Shown: one piece after another, positions 47,300 through 58,090 of the stretch
Layout of the letters: the number at the start of each line of letters is the position of its first letter
Numbering within the stretch: position 1 is the stretch's first letter
Made by a program: the position numbers and the translations under genes
The notes under the pieces: model-generated
Seen by the model: only the letters and a program-made list of their open reading frames with translations
Told to the model about the DNA's origin: nothing
The model's database searches: none
Source: Tritrichomonas musculus
Taxonomy: Eukaryota; Parabasalia; Tritrichomonadida; Tritrichomonadidae
Assembly: GCA_039105265.1 (NCBI GenBank)
Contig: JAPFFF010000007.1
Span: 4,650,001 to 4,714,000, forward strand
DNA: 64,000 nt
Reading direction: 5' to 3'

Positions 47300-47814
47300 T
47301 GATGCATTTCGTTTTTGTTTTATAAACTTTTATTATCATAAATTATGAGTTGATTGCTTGTATTATATTTATTATAATAAATTGTCAGTTTATGTATGAA
47401 TGAAGATATCATTTATATTTAATTTAAAAATATAAATGAAATATGGAGATAGACTAGATTTAATAATTCATGGTATGATTATTTAACAATTACTTATATT
47501 GATCATTCAAGGTGCTTGTAACTAGAATGTTTTTCAGCATGTGAATAAGATATTAACTATTTATATATTTACACAAAAAAATTGAAAAAATTAAAATTAA
47601 TTTTGATTCGCCAAGTCTTCATACATGTAATATACTAGATAAAGAAAGCAAATTTGAAATAATTTTAATTATGACTTTTTTTTAGGGAAATTCCATCTAA
47701 AACAACAACAGTTTCATACAAAAATGCTATTTCTTACTTCGAAATATAAAAATAATTAAAATGAAGTTGAAACTTTTCAACAAAAAAGGCAATATATTTT
47801 TTTTTCGGTTTTAA
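47300..47814. other. AT-rich spacer
   Basis: Lies between two genes reading in the same direction. No gene, repeat or structured element recognised. Confidence 0.5.
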
Positions 47815-48744
47815 ATGGAAAATTTAAAAAAATTTTTATCATCATTTTTAATGATTAACAAAGCCAAAGAAGTAACATTGGTTGCATTTGGTGAAACAGG
47901 TGTCGGAAAATCAGAAAATGGAAATGCGTTTTTACAAAGAAATGATGCTTTCAAGGTCAGTGATTCACCTGGTTCTTGCACTTCTGATATATGTCTAAAA
48001 AGTAATATAATTGATGGAATTAAAGTTAATTATATTGATACACAAGGATCTTATTCATCTAATAATTTAGACGACAAATATCTTTTTCAAGTCGTCAATT
48101 TTTTAAAAAATTTGGAATCTGGCATCAATGCATTTTTCATTATATTCAATATCCAAAATCCACGATTTGATTCAAAAATCCAAAAAATGCTGCGCTATAT
48201 CAACGAAATCTTCAATAATCCCAAATATTGGAATCAAGTTGGAATCATTTTTACAAGATGTTGCAAAGATTGCTTTGATGGTGAAATTGGCGAAAATAAT
48301 TGCAGAAATTCAGTAGTAAATTTCATTCAAAAATTACCTGGTTGTGAAACAATAAGTCCTTTAATTCCATGCTTTTTTGTTGACTCAAAAAAGTGGGAAA
48401 CTGATCAATCTACGCAAGCAGAGTATCAAAAGGCACTTAAGTTTGCTTCCACCTTTCAGCCAGTTCCAACAAATGAAATTATTTCCATTTCTACAAAGTA
48501 CAAGTCAATTGAAAATGAATTCATCGATCATTGTTTGGATAAAGTTGATATATGTGAAAATGAGATCACTTATCATTATAAAGATTTGGAAAGGATAAAG
48601 GTTGTTACACATGATAATGAAGCTTTATATTCCATACCAAAAGTAAAGAGGACCTATTCTGAAACGCGAAGAATTATTCGTAATGGAACTCATCCTCCAC
48701 CTATTATTATTTGTCATCATCGTAGTGCCTGCCTAATAATGTAA
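47815..48744 (+). CDS. AIG1/GIMAP-like GTPase with C-terminal CaaX box
   Basis: The 309-residue protein has G1 GETGVGKSENGNAF (about 28-41), a following SCTSDICLKS switch region, G3-like DTQGSYSSNNLDD, then FFIIFNIQNPRFD and GIIFTRCCKDC where AIG1/GIMAP proteins carry their conserved box and G4. Spacing fits the AIG1 family better than Ras-type GTPases. The last four residues, CLIM, form a CaaX prenylation site, so the protein is probably membrane-anchored. A broken partial copy lies 0.6 kb downstream (49379-49555). The function in trichomonads is unknown; relatives elsewhere act at internal membranes. Confidence 0.8.
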   Translation: MENLKKFLSSFLMINKAKEVTLVAFGETGVGKSENGNAFLQRNDAFKVSDSPGSCTSDICLKSNIIDGIKVNYIDTQGSYSSNNLDDKYLFQVVNFLKNLESGINAFFIIFNIQNPRFDSKIQKMLRYINEIFNNPKYWNQVGIIFTRCCKDCFDGEIGENNCRNSVVNFIQKLPGCETISPLIPCFFVDSKKWETDQSTQAEYQKALKFASTFQPVPTNEIISISTKYKSIENEFIDHCLDKVDICENEITYHYKDLERIKVVTHDNEALYSIPKVKRTYSETRRIIRNGTHPPPIIICHHRSACLIM

Positions 48745-49378
48745 AATAACTGCGTTTTTATTAATACCGTATATAATAAATATAATGTTTTAACACAAAT
48801 GTATTTGGCTTACTAAAGAATCAGCTATAAAATGAGTTGTCACAAAAAGTGCACTCTTCAGAAAAAGTTCATAATTATTTTTTGAAAGAGCATTAAAAAA
48901 CGATATAACTTTTTGAGGGTGTAATTGTCCATCAATAAATTCAATGGAAGATATTCAAAAAGTAGAAATGATAAGCATTTTTATTAATGTGGCGCCTTTT
49001 TTAACATTAACTCGAAGACTTAGATTTTGAACTTCTTCTGCAGGGATGTTCTCAGTCTATATCTTGGAGGTTTAGCTTGTGAGTTCCTACTGCAGGGAGA
49101 TTTACCAGCTAAATTTCCGAGATTTAGAAATGCTGAACATTTTTTTGCCAGCAAGCTCATATTTTAAGTTCCTGGAACCTAAATTGTGAGATCTTCTGCA
49201 GAGATGATAAGACACCTTGAAATGAAATTTGAATTAGATTAATTCAAAACCTGTCTTATCGTTATTGATTCTACTTTAGATATGCATAAAAGGTATGGAA
49301 TCTCTTTTTTTTCAAAATAGTGAAATATTTCAATACGTTTCAAATAATTATTTTTTTCCCACGTAAAAATCGGCATGT
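48745..49378. other. Spacer with degenerate CTGCAG repeats
   Basis: Three related strings, TTCTTCTGCAGGGATG (49032), TTCCTACTGCAGGGAGA (49085) and ATCTTCTGCAGAGATG (about 49192), lie in a less AT-rich patch at about 49010-49215. No gene recognised. Confidence 0.45.
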
Positions 49379-49555
49379 ACAAAGAAATGATGCTTTCATG
49401 GTCAGTGATCCACTTGGTTCTTGTACTTCGGATGCATGTTTAAAAAGTAATTGATGGAATTAAAGTTAATTATATTGATAAACAAGGATTTTATTCATCT
49501 AGTAATTTAGACGACAAATATTTTTTTCAAGTCGTCAATTTTTTTAAAAAAATGG
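49379..49555 (+). pseudogene. Partial copy of the AIG1-like GTPase gene
   Basis: The sequence from CAAAGAAATGATGCTTTCA onward matches 47936-48115 closely (for example GTCAGTGATCCACTTGGTTC, then TTGATGGAATTAAAGTTAAT and TTAGACGACAAATAT). It has small deletions and frame changes, and both the P-loop start and the C-terminal half are absent. It is a dead tandem duplicate of the gene at 47815-48744. Confidence 0.85.
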
Positions 49556-49654
49556 AATTCAAAGAAATGGAAAACTGGTTAATCAACTCAAAAAGAGTAT
49601 AAAAATTTACAAGGCCGACCAAATTTTAATTCAATATTTTAAAATATTTTAAAA

Positions 49655-52600
49655 ATGGCGAGAATTTCTTTACAAGACATTCCAGAGGAATATGAATTAA
49701 TGAAAAAAGAAATTTTTAATAAAAAATCATTAGATTTAGCACCTTTGTATTCCAAATTCAAGTTTTCATATATTAATCTATCATCATATAATGAAACCAA
49801 AGCGGATAATTGCGAAAATCCAATTCAAGGTGAAATTGATATTCTATATAATTATTTTAAAAGTTATAGGTTAATTGTTTACCATTTTCCAGATTTGATA
49901 ATAAATGATATTGGCACAAATAATTTAGCCAAAAGTGCAATTATTTGTGTTGAAAAATTATGTTTGATCATTGAATTTGATGATTTATGTATTTTGCTCA
50001 ATTTGGTTGAAAAACTTAAAAAAGAAGGCAATATTTGCATTAGTACCAATGAAAATGAAGAGATCATCGAAGAACTAAATAACTTTTATCAATATTTCTT
50101 AAAAAAAATAAGAAACTATATTTTTGTTAAGTATACTATTAAGCCAATGTCTCTTTATATAATAAGACGTTTTTTTTATCCTACAAATTTCTTTTTAGAT
50201 CCATCTTTTTTCATTTTTGATCAGACTAAGGAGTCGAAAGAGCAAAAAATAAAAGAAACACTTGTAAACATTTCTAAATCGCAGAATTCAAAAGAAATTG
50301 ATGATGCCCAACTTTCGATAATAAATCAAAGAATTTTAGCAGATTTCAAAGGCCAAAGAAATGAAATTTTAGATAATAAATTTGATGCCAATGACATTAT
50401 TGAATTGAGAACAATACACCAAACATATGAAGCACTTTTTAAATTAGTTATTCATGTTAAAACATTGCATGTTTTTATGATGAAAGAAATATTCAAGGAA
50501 TTCAAGTATGAGGAGAATTTTGTTAAACATTATTCGCATCGTTGTTTAACAAAATTTTATGGATTTGTGACAAAAGAAGAAAGAATTGTTGGATATATTT
50601 ATGAATTTTTGAGCAATGGAACAATATACACATTAATAAAAAAACATCCAAGTCAAATAAATGAATATTTTGTTCTATTAGCCATAATTCGATTGTGTCA
50701 AGCAATTGAATATCTTCATTCAAACTCCCTTATTCATAGAGATATAAAAACGCATAATATTCTTCTTGATCATGATTTTATTCCTTATTTATCAGATTTT
50801 GACACTATAAAAAATATAAGTGAAGGCGATAATACGTCATGTAACGAGATAAAAAAAACAATTACTTATGATCTTGGATCGCCTATATTTATATCTCCTG
50901 AACAAGAGATCGGCGATCCAGTTTCATATCCCACCGATATTTACTCATTTGGTATCGTTATTAACAAATTATATGAAGCATTACTTAACAAAAGTCAAAA
51001 TGAAATATTTATAAATGACGGTCTTAGTAAAATCTGCAATTGTCTTTGCAAATCATGTATTAAAAAATTGCCAATTGAAAGATTAACAATTGCAGATATC
51101 AAATTAATTATCAAAAATTATATACATTCATTTGAATATCCATATTTGTATGAAATTAATTTATTGAACAAAATGAATGCAATTAATTTTACTTTAGAAT
51201 GCCTATTTCTTAATGAAGAAGATTTTCAATTTAGTTCTGAAGCATTACAAAATTTTATTACTTTTTACTGGTTCTTATCGAATAATAAAAACGAAGCAAT
51301 TCAAGCAAACTTAATAGGAAACTTTTTTTACGATAACAACGATTATTTAAATGCCTTAAAATATTATAAAATGTCAGCTGACATGGGAAATTCTGATGGT
51401 CAAGTAAATTATGGTACTTTGCATTATTATGGCCAAGGAGTCAAGCAAGATTACTCAGAAGCAAAAAGGTATTTTGAATTGGCTGCTGATCAAAAGAATG
51501 TCTCTGCATATAATTATTTGGGTAATCTTTATGAAAATGGATATGGTGTTCAAAGAAATTATATGATAGCAGGAAAGTATTATAAGTTATCAGCTGATCA
51601 AAATGATCAACATGGACTTATTTCTTATGGAAAGCTTTGTTATTATGGTTTAGGAGAAGTAAAAGATATCTTAAAAGCAAAGCACTATTATGAATTAGCA
51701 GCCAAACAAAATAATAAAAATGCGAATTATTTCTTAGGTTTTCTTTATTATACTGATTTTAGTGATTACCAAAAAGCAATTAACAACTTAGAGATCGCTT
51801 CTTATGAAAATTCTTTTGCATCAAAATTATTAGGCAAAATATATTTTCATGGTCAAGGTGTCCCACAAGATTATATGAAAGCCAAGCATTATTATGAATT
51901 ATCAGCAAAAATGAATAATTCAGAAGCATTAGTTAAATTAGGGAAAATGTACTTCTGAGGCAAAGGTGTTGAGAAAAATTTGTTAAAAGCAAGAGAATAT
52001 TATGAAATGGCAGTTAAATACAATGATCCAAAAGCATTTTATTTTCTTAGCCAAATGTATTCAACAGAAGATTCCGTAGATATTGATATCTCTAAAACAA
52101 TGAATTACTTATTAAAATGCATTCAAATTCACTTTGAAAAACGGAATTTATACCAACCATCAAATAAAAACTATTTTGGCTATTCCATTTGCAACAAATA
52201 TCATTATCATTCAAATAACGATCTTGGACTGATTTATCTAATTGAATTTCAGGACTCTGAAAAAGCTGAAAATTATATTAGAAAGGGAGCATATGGCGAA
52301 TATCCATTTGGACAAAGCAATTTAGGATTATTATTATTTTTTTCAAATAAATATCAAGAAGCTGAATATATGTTTCTAAAGGCATCAAAGCATAATTTTG
52401 CAATTGCTGAATATAATCTCGGCTATCTTTATGAAACACATAATAAAAAAGAAGAATCTATTCAAATGTTTATCAAGGCTTCAATCGATGAAAATGAACC
52501 ATTTATTTTTCGTGGTAAACATTATGAAGACAAGAGACTTTCTATTTCAAAATCTTTTATTATTTGTTTTACCGATTTAAAGCTTGCATTTTATTATTTG

Positions 52601-53188
52601 ACAATATCAGATTTTGAAAATTCCAAAAGATATTTCATAAAATCATTTTCCAAATTCAATTTGAATGATAAATCACCAAATAATATAAACGAGATTTTTA
52701 CATATTTTAAAGATTTTATTTGTGAACTACCGTTATTTCAAATGATTACCAAACAATATTTAGAAATGAATAAATCCCAAGAAAAAATTAATCTTGCAAT
52801 TCATTATTTGAACAGTTTTGATGAAGATAATTTTTATTTAAAAGAAAAAGAAAGCTTGATTCCTCAATCTAAAAATAATAAAATAATGTCTGAAAAAACA
52901 ATTTATAAAAATGACAATAATAATGCACAAAATGATGATAAAAAGGACTCTTGCAAAAAAGATACTATTTTTGATGATCTGGAACAATTATTTGAATTTG
53001 TTAACAGTAATTATAAAGAAGTTTTTATTGATACCATTAAAAAAATAATTCATAAAATTGAAAAAGTTTTGTATACACCTCCTTACCAGATTTTATTTGG
53101 ACGAATAGACATTACAAAATTAAAAAAAGAAGTAAATGAAAGCAAAACCATTAATAAATGCTTTTATGATGGATTTGATATAGAGTAG
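49655..53188 (+). CDS. Protein kinase with Sel1-like repeats, interrupted by one in-frame TGA
   Basis: Residues 1-250 are a helical family-specific region. Residues about 255-500 form a divergent kinase domain with VIHVK (lysine), LIHRDIKTHNILL (catalytic loop, about 360), SDFD in place of DFG, and SPEQ. From about 565 come Sel1-like repeats (GTLHYYGQGVKQD, GNLYENGYGVQRN, GKIYFHGQGVPQD). At 51956-51958 a TGA falls inside a repeat (GKMYF-TGA-GKGVEKN), after which the same frame stays open to TAG at 53186 with more Sel1 repeats. Full length would be about 1,178 residues. Other genes here clearly end with TGA, so it is a true stop: either a young pseudogene, a truncated but working kinase of 767 residues, or a sequence error. 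Such kinases probably scaffold signalling complexes. Confidence 0.85.
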
Positions 53189-53441
53189 TTCAAATAAATA
53201 AACACATAAAATGTCAATTTTTTTTTTTTTTTTATAAAAGTTGAATCTTATCAATTTTGTTTATTCAAGAATTATTTGAAATAAGTTATTTTTTGGTTTT
53301 AATTCATAGAGGACTTGTATGTAAGTTTTTCCTTTAAGTATTTCTTCTTATTTTAAAGAATTAAATTTTGATAAAAAAAAAAAAAAAAAAAAACCCCATC
53401 ATAAAATTATTTGTTTAATAAATTTAATTTATCATTTGGAT
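53189..53441. repeat. Poly-T and poly-A tracts between convergent genes
   Basis: A run of about 15 T residues lies at 53219-53233 and a run of about 21 A residues at 53372-53392. No gene. Confidence 0.6.
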
Positions 53442-54701
53442 TTAAAATAAAGTGCCAAATATCTCAAAAGAATTAAATCGAAAGTAATTGTTATTATAAC
53501 TGCTTGGCCCAGTTTGGCGAATCCTTATATATTGGTATTTTACATTATTTTTTTTCTTAATGTCAAAGATCTGAACAACATCATTTCCATCCATGCTTTG
53601 GCAATTTTCTTGTACATCAATAATTTCCCAATTAACGTTATCTGTTGATCCTTCAACTGTCCAGTTTAATGGATGATATGAATTATTTGTTGAACCAATT
53701 GTGTATTTTGTTGGAATCATTCTATGTTTTTTGAAGTCAAGAACTACCCAAGAATTGGGTTTATTTTCTGATGCAAAGTAATTATTTTTTTCAATTGAAT
53801 ACTGTGGAGGACACTCAACTGACGATGAAGAAAAATTAATTAAATTTTGAATGTCACCTTGTGATCGCAAGTAATTGATTATTCCATTAAATTTGTTATT
53901 TTCAAATTTGAATGAAATTCCGCCAATATTTTGAACGTATCTTTTCTCATTTTGTGCATTATCATCAATGCTAATTTCTTGCTGTAGCCGATGAGAAATT
54001 GAGATCCATGTTTCTGCGTTCATGTCAGATATGTCAAAAATTTGAATGAACTCTGAAATTTTTGAAACAGAAACAAATGAAAAGAAAACGTTTTCATAAA
54101 GGACGCCATATTTGCTATCTCGCATGTAAAGTTGATTGATGAATGATAAAAGTTGGTCTTCATTTTTTAAAATAAGTTTGTCACTTTTTATAATTCTTTC
54201 AATCGTGGATATTGAAAGATCGTTGATTTTTTCAGGATAGTTCTCTAATAATTGGTAAAAATGTGAAGAAACAGAATTGATTTCATTTGAGAGTAAATTT
54301 GAATAAAAAATGTGTCCTTCGTGCTTTTTGAGTAAATCAAAAACATTATCTTGAGAAATTTCTTGCTCTTGCATTGTTGAAACAATTTCAAAGGAATCAT
54401 TTCCGAGAATTTCAATAACTTCAATGATGAAATCGAATTGATTAGCAGGGATTAAATTTACTTCAAAATTTAAAAGATTAAAAATATAAGGAAAACTTCC
54501 TTTGTTATGCGTTTCGATTGTAAATGTATCAAATGTTGGATCAACTGAATGAATTTGTGCAATTTTTGGAGATATAATATCAGAAATAATTTTGTTGGTC
54601 TTGAATTCTTCCCCATTTATAATAAATGTAAAATCATTAGCATAAAAATTCAAAGTGGTTCTTGAAATGCTAGATAATTTGAGTTTAATTTGATTCTCCA
54701 T
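53442..54701 (-). CDS. BTB-BACK-discoidin (F5/8 type C) protein, 419 residues
   Basis: BTB-like residues 20-100 (DFTFIINGEEFKTNKIISDI...FPYIFNLLNF) are followed by a BACK-like helical part (IFYSNLLSNEI, LSISTIERIIKSDKLILKNE). The C-terminal discoidin domain spans about 285-418 (SWVVLDFKKHRMIPTKYTIG, SYHPLNWTVEGSTDNVNWEI, YQYIRIRQTGPSSYNNNYFR). It is a paralogue of 44978-46309 but lacks the long coiled coil. Members of this family are numerous in trichomonads. Intact, no signal peptide. A role as adaptor, for example for cullin ligases via BTB, is possible but not shown. Confidence 0.85.
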   Translation of the reverse strand: MENQIKLKLSSISRTTLNFYANDFTFIINGEEFKTNKIISDIISPKIAQIHSVDPTFDTFTIETHNKGSFPYIFNLLNFEVNLIPANQFDFIIEVIEILGNDSFEIVSTMQEQEISQDNVFDLLKKHEGHIFYSNLLSNEINSVSSHFYQLLENYPEKINDLSISTIERIIKSDKLILKNEDQLLSFINQLYMRDSKYGVLYENVFFSFVSVSKISEFIQIFDISDMNAETWISISHRLQQEISIDDNAQNEKRYVQNIGGISFKFENNKFNGIINYLRSQGDIQNLINFSSSSVECPPQYSIEKNNYFASENKPNSWVVLDFKKHRMIPTKYTIGSTNNSYHPLNWTVEGSTDNVNWEIIDVQENCQSMDGNDVVQIFDIKKKNNVKYQYIRIRQTGPSSYNNNYFRFNSFEIFGTLF

Positions 54702-55412
54702 TTCTAAAATTTTAAATGAATAGTTGGGAAAAAGTGGAAAATTTTGTATTAATTTTCCAAAGAATTACCAAGCCAATTTTTTGCACTGTACCATTTTACC
54801 CCATTATAAATTGTGAAGAAACATTTTTACTGTGAGAAACTACCGAGCTTCTAAAATGCATGTTCTTTTATTTTTTCAATTGAAGAATTATATACTACCA
54901 ATTTAAGCGGGAGCAGTGTATAATATAATATTTTCTAGAATTAACAAATGTAGAATAAAAGTTCATTATAACGATTAAAAAATAATTTTCCATAAAAAGT
55001 GACGCTTTCTCTCAAAATGTCGAAAATTGACAAGAAATTTTGTGGACAGAAAAGCCTAAATATTAACTCTATTAGAAAATTCAATTAGAAACCACATTTT
55101 TCTCAAGATTAGAAAGAAGAATTCAAATTAATTCAAATTTCCTCCTGAATAAAATCAAAAAAGAACAAATATTTATCATATCTTGTTAATAAAAAGGAAT
55201 TTTATCATTATATTTTATATAATAATTTATATGTATATGATAAAAAATATTCAAATTTTAAACCTGGAAAGCACTATTTAGAAGCTTTCATAATAAATAT
55301 AAGTTTCTTCACCGAAATAAGTGCGTGGGAGACCTATATCAGGTCTTGGAGTGTATTTCGAAGTATTAGCATTACATATTTTAGGATGCGAGCTAAGAAA
55401 GTTATAATTTTC
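54702..55412. other. AT-rich spacer with one hairpin
   Basis: At 55313-55360 CGAAATA...AGACCT-ATATC-AGGTCT...TATTTCG forms a paired structure inside a less AT-rich patch, 50 bases beyond the end of the broken leftward gene. No coding sequence seen. Confidence 0.45.
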
Positions 55413-55943
55413 TTAGTATTGCTTTATTGTATCGAATCCCAAGAAAGAAGCAAAGCTCAACTCAAATGAATTTGATTCATCGAAACAATTTTCTTGAAAA
55501 TCAGAAGCATTCCTAGAAATCGTGTGCAAAAGTTCTGATACTTCAGGGTCATCATGAAATGTTTTTATTTTTAAATAAATCAAATTTTTTCTTGGAGCGA
55601 AGAATTCAAAATCATGCTGTGAAAATTTCATAGCCAAACCTTTATAATAAAAATACTTTCTATAAGCAGTCTTCAAATTTGACATATTATTAAATCCAAT
55701 ATAAGTTCTCAAAAAAGGACTTTCAATTGAAAACACATCATGTTGAATATCTTCAACACCATCGAAACTTTGGAAAATCTTAACAATACTTCGACGACGA
55801 GAAAACTTTGGAAAATCTTTTCATTAAGAGTAGCATAATGAAGATTCATTTTATATTTAAGAACATTTGACTTGTCTCTGAATAATATTGAATTAATATG
55901 ATTCAAAACCATCATTTTTTCATTTTCATCTTTAAAACAAATG

Positions 55944-55977
<34 letters not shown>

Positions 55978-56411
55978 TGAAAAAGTTTCTTCAAATGATT
56001 TTCATTATATATATAAATCTTGTTTCTTTGAATGCTAATTGGAATGATTCCAGTTTTTAATTTAATTTCATCAACAATAATGTCAAATGCATTACTGGAT
56101 CCAAGCATCATTTTTTCATTTATTATAATGTTTCTTAACAAAGGATACTTTGTAGTATCAATTGCTAATTTTTTCTTTATTAAAGAGCTTCGAAGATATT
56201 CAATTATTCTTATTTAATCTGAAAAATCAGCATAAATATATGTTGCTATTTGTCTTCCATCAAAGATATTCCTTTTAATAGATTTTATTTGTGGAATTCT
56301 TTTCAATTCTTTAAGAATAACATGAAGATCGTTTGGTTGAACTGTGTTTTCTTCAAAGTACAAATCTCTGTTTAATGTGATTGGTGGTGTGTTAACACTG
56401 CAACTTGTCAT
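55413..56411 (-). pseudogene. Broken gene of unknown family, about 330 residues if intact
   Basis: Four leftward pieces follow one another: MTSCSVNTPPITLNRDLYFE... (56411-56214, ended by TAA), NIIINEKMMLGSSNAFDIIV... (to 55976), MVLNHINSILFRDKSNVLKY... (55915-55800), and SPFLRTYIGFNNMSNLKTAY... to FLGFDTIKQY with TAA at 55413. Protein-like sequence continues across the TAA near 56217 in the same frame. A run of 32 A residues (55944-55975) and a frame change near 55800-55830 cause the other breaks. I recognise no domain; the composition is that of a soluble alpha/beta protein. At least three disruptions make this a pseudogene. Confidence 0.6.
55944..55975. repeat. Poly-A run (32 A) inside the broken gene
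   Basis: The run is read as poly-T on the coding strand and gives a chance run of phenylalanines in one frame. It lies between FKDENEKMMVLNH and NHLKKLFQ, coding pieces that would otherwise be near neighbours, so it looks like an expansion or insertion inside the gene. Confidence 0.8.
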
Positions 56412-56727
56412 TGCTTGTTTTAATGCATATAAAATGTTTCAAGTATCCATTTCAAAAAAGAAATAAAATGTGTAAAGCTAGTTTGGATCTTCTGGATGAA
56501 TCATGTGTCCATGTTTTGATTTATATGAAGGCAAACTTTGTATTCTTTTATCAATTAAATTAAAATTATAACTTGAAAATTCTGAAAAGTTGTTTTTATT
56601 TTAAACAACATATATATGGAAAATTGTAATATTATTAATAATTTTTAATATTATACAAGTGATATCACTTTTTGAGCTCTGTAAATAAAATAAATAAAAT
56701 TTCAAAATAAATTCTTTAATTCTTATT
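56412..56727. other. AT-rich spacer
   Basis: No gene recognised. The stretch 56460-56560 on the minus strand could be a coding scrap upstream of the broken gene, too short to assign. Confidence 0.35.
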
Positions 56728-57765
56728 TTAGTATATTAAATACACAATTGTTTGATACGAATTGTATTTTTTTAATAAAAGCTTTAATTTAATTATCTCG
56801 AAAACAATTTTACCATCTTCTTGATTGAATGGTTCCTTCCCGATTTTTTGGTATTGTGAATCAGATGAATAAATAACTTTCTTTAGGTTTGGGCAATTAT
56901 CGAAAGAAAGAGGATCAATGTAAGTTAGTTGAGAAGGAAGTTCTATTGTTTCAATCATAGTATAGGAGAAAGAATGTTTTTCAATTGTCTTTAACTTAGA
57001 ATCAGAAGGAATTTCAATTGTTGTTAATTTAGACCATCCGTAAAAAGCATATTCTTCAATTTTTGTTACACTTGAAGGAATTCGAATACTGGTGATACCC
57101 CCATTATTTGTATAATTAAAGAATTTTAATACATAAGCAGCAATAACCTTGTTAGGCGGAGCTAAGAATAAAGAAAAAGAGAATTTTCTTATTATATTAA
57201 GTTTGGAATTAATTGGTATATCAACTGCTATTAAATTGGAGCAAGCAAAAAATGCATATTCATCTATTAAAGTAACACTTGAAGGAATTTTAACATTTTC
57301 AATTAATGTTGATGAAAATGAGTTTTTTCCAATTGTTTCTAATTTGGGATCTGAAGCAAATTCAATGGTTTTCAAATTTGAACAATTGAAAAATGCATAT
57401 TTATCGATTAAAGTAACACTTGAAGGAATTTTAACATTTTCAATTAATGTTGATGAAAATGAGTATTTTCCAATTGTTTCTAATTTGGAATCTGAAGCAA
57501 ATTCGATGGTTTTCAAATTTGAACAATTGAAAAATGCATATGCACCGATTGAAGTAACTATCACGCCGCCCAAAAATAATTCTATCATATATTTCTCCAT
57601 TTTCTTCCAATTTTCCAACTATGAGTTTATTATCAAGCATTTTAAAGTATGAATTATTTGCGGAAATTTCAACATTAATCAGTTTTTGAAAACCACAACA
57701 CCATCCTTCATTAAACTTTTTAACACTTGAAGGAATTTTTGAGAGAATAATAATACAGTTTTTTC
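56728..57765 (-). pseudogene. BspA-like leucine-rich-repeat protein, frame-shifted near its N-terminal third
   Basis: The long frame (57618-56728) carries about eight BspA-type LRRs, two of them near copies (ENVKIPSSVTLIDKYAFFNC and ENVKIPSSVTLIDEYAFFAC), then DPLSFDNCPNLKKVIY and a Lys-rich tail. Upstream, another frame reads KIPSSVKKFNEGWCCGFQKL and KMLDNKLIVGKLEENGEIYD to FGRRD, the usual start of soluble trichomonad BspA-like proteins. It passes into the long frame near 57560 only with a shift, so the gene is probably dead or carries a sequence error. No signal peptide or membrane segment is visible. Confidence 0.7.
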
Positions 57766-58090
57766 AACAACGTTATGGAAAAAGTTGATATTCGTTATGG
57801 AAACTTTTTCTTAAAAACTTCTTTTCTAAGAAAAATTTGTATCCGTTATGGAAAAATATCACTAAACTTTTTCTGAGCAATTATTTTTTATCGTTATGGA
57901 ATTGTAAAGTTATCAATTTTTTTACTCAGAAAATGAGATATATCGTTATGTAGAGTGTTTATTCAAAATGTTGGGTGATAAAATGATTATTCACACAAAA
58001 AAGTTGAATAAAAAATATTTTTTATTCAATTTGTTTATATAAAATTTATGGTAGAAACTTTTTCATGAAAATAATTATATTTTCATTATT
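57766..58090. repeat. Five-copy CGTTATGG array upstream of the GH32 gene
   Basis: CGTTATGG or CGTTATG starts at 57771, 57793, 57844, 57892 and 57944, the last four about 50 bases apart. The stretches between share AAACTTTTTCT-like and TTTTCTGAG-like words, some inverted. It is a degenerate minisatellite in the upstream region of the invertase gene. The ATG at 58091 is preceded by TTTTCATTATT, which matches the trichomonad initiator theme TCA-T-T-A/T. Confidence 0.6.

Noticed and set aside
55300-55370. 5S rRNA fragment (GGGAGACCTATATCAGGTCTTGG)
   Set aside because: Only a short likeness to the 3' part of 5S rRNA; the rest does not fit and an inverted repeat explains the sequence.
57771-57950. 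CRISPR-like array
   Set aside because: The repeated core is only 7-9 bases, spacing varies from 22 to 52, and the organism is a eukaryote.
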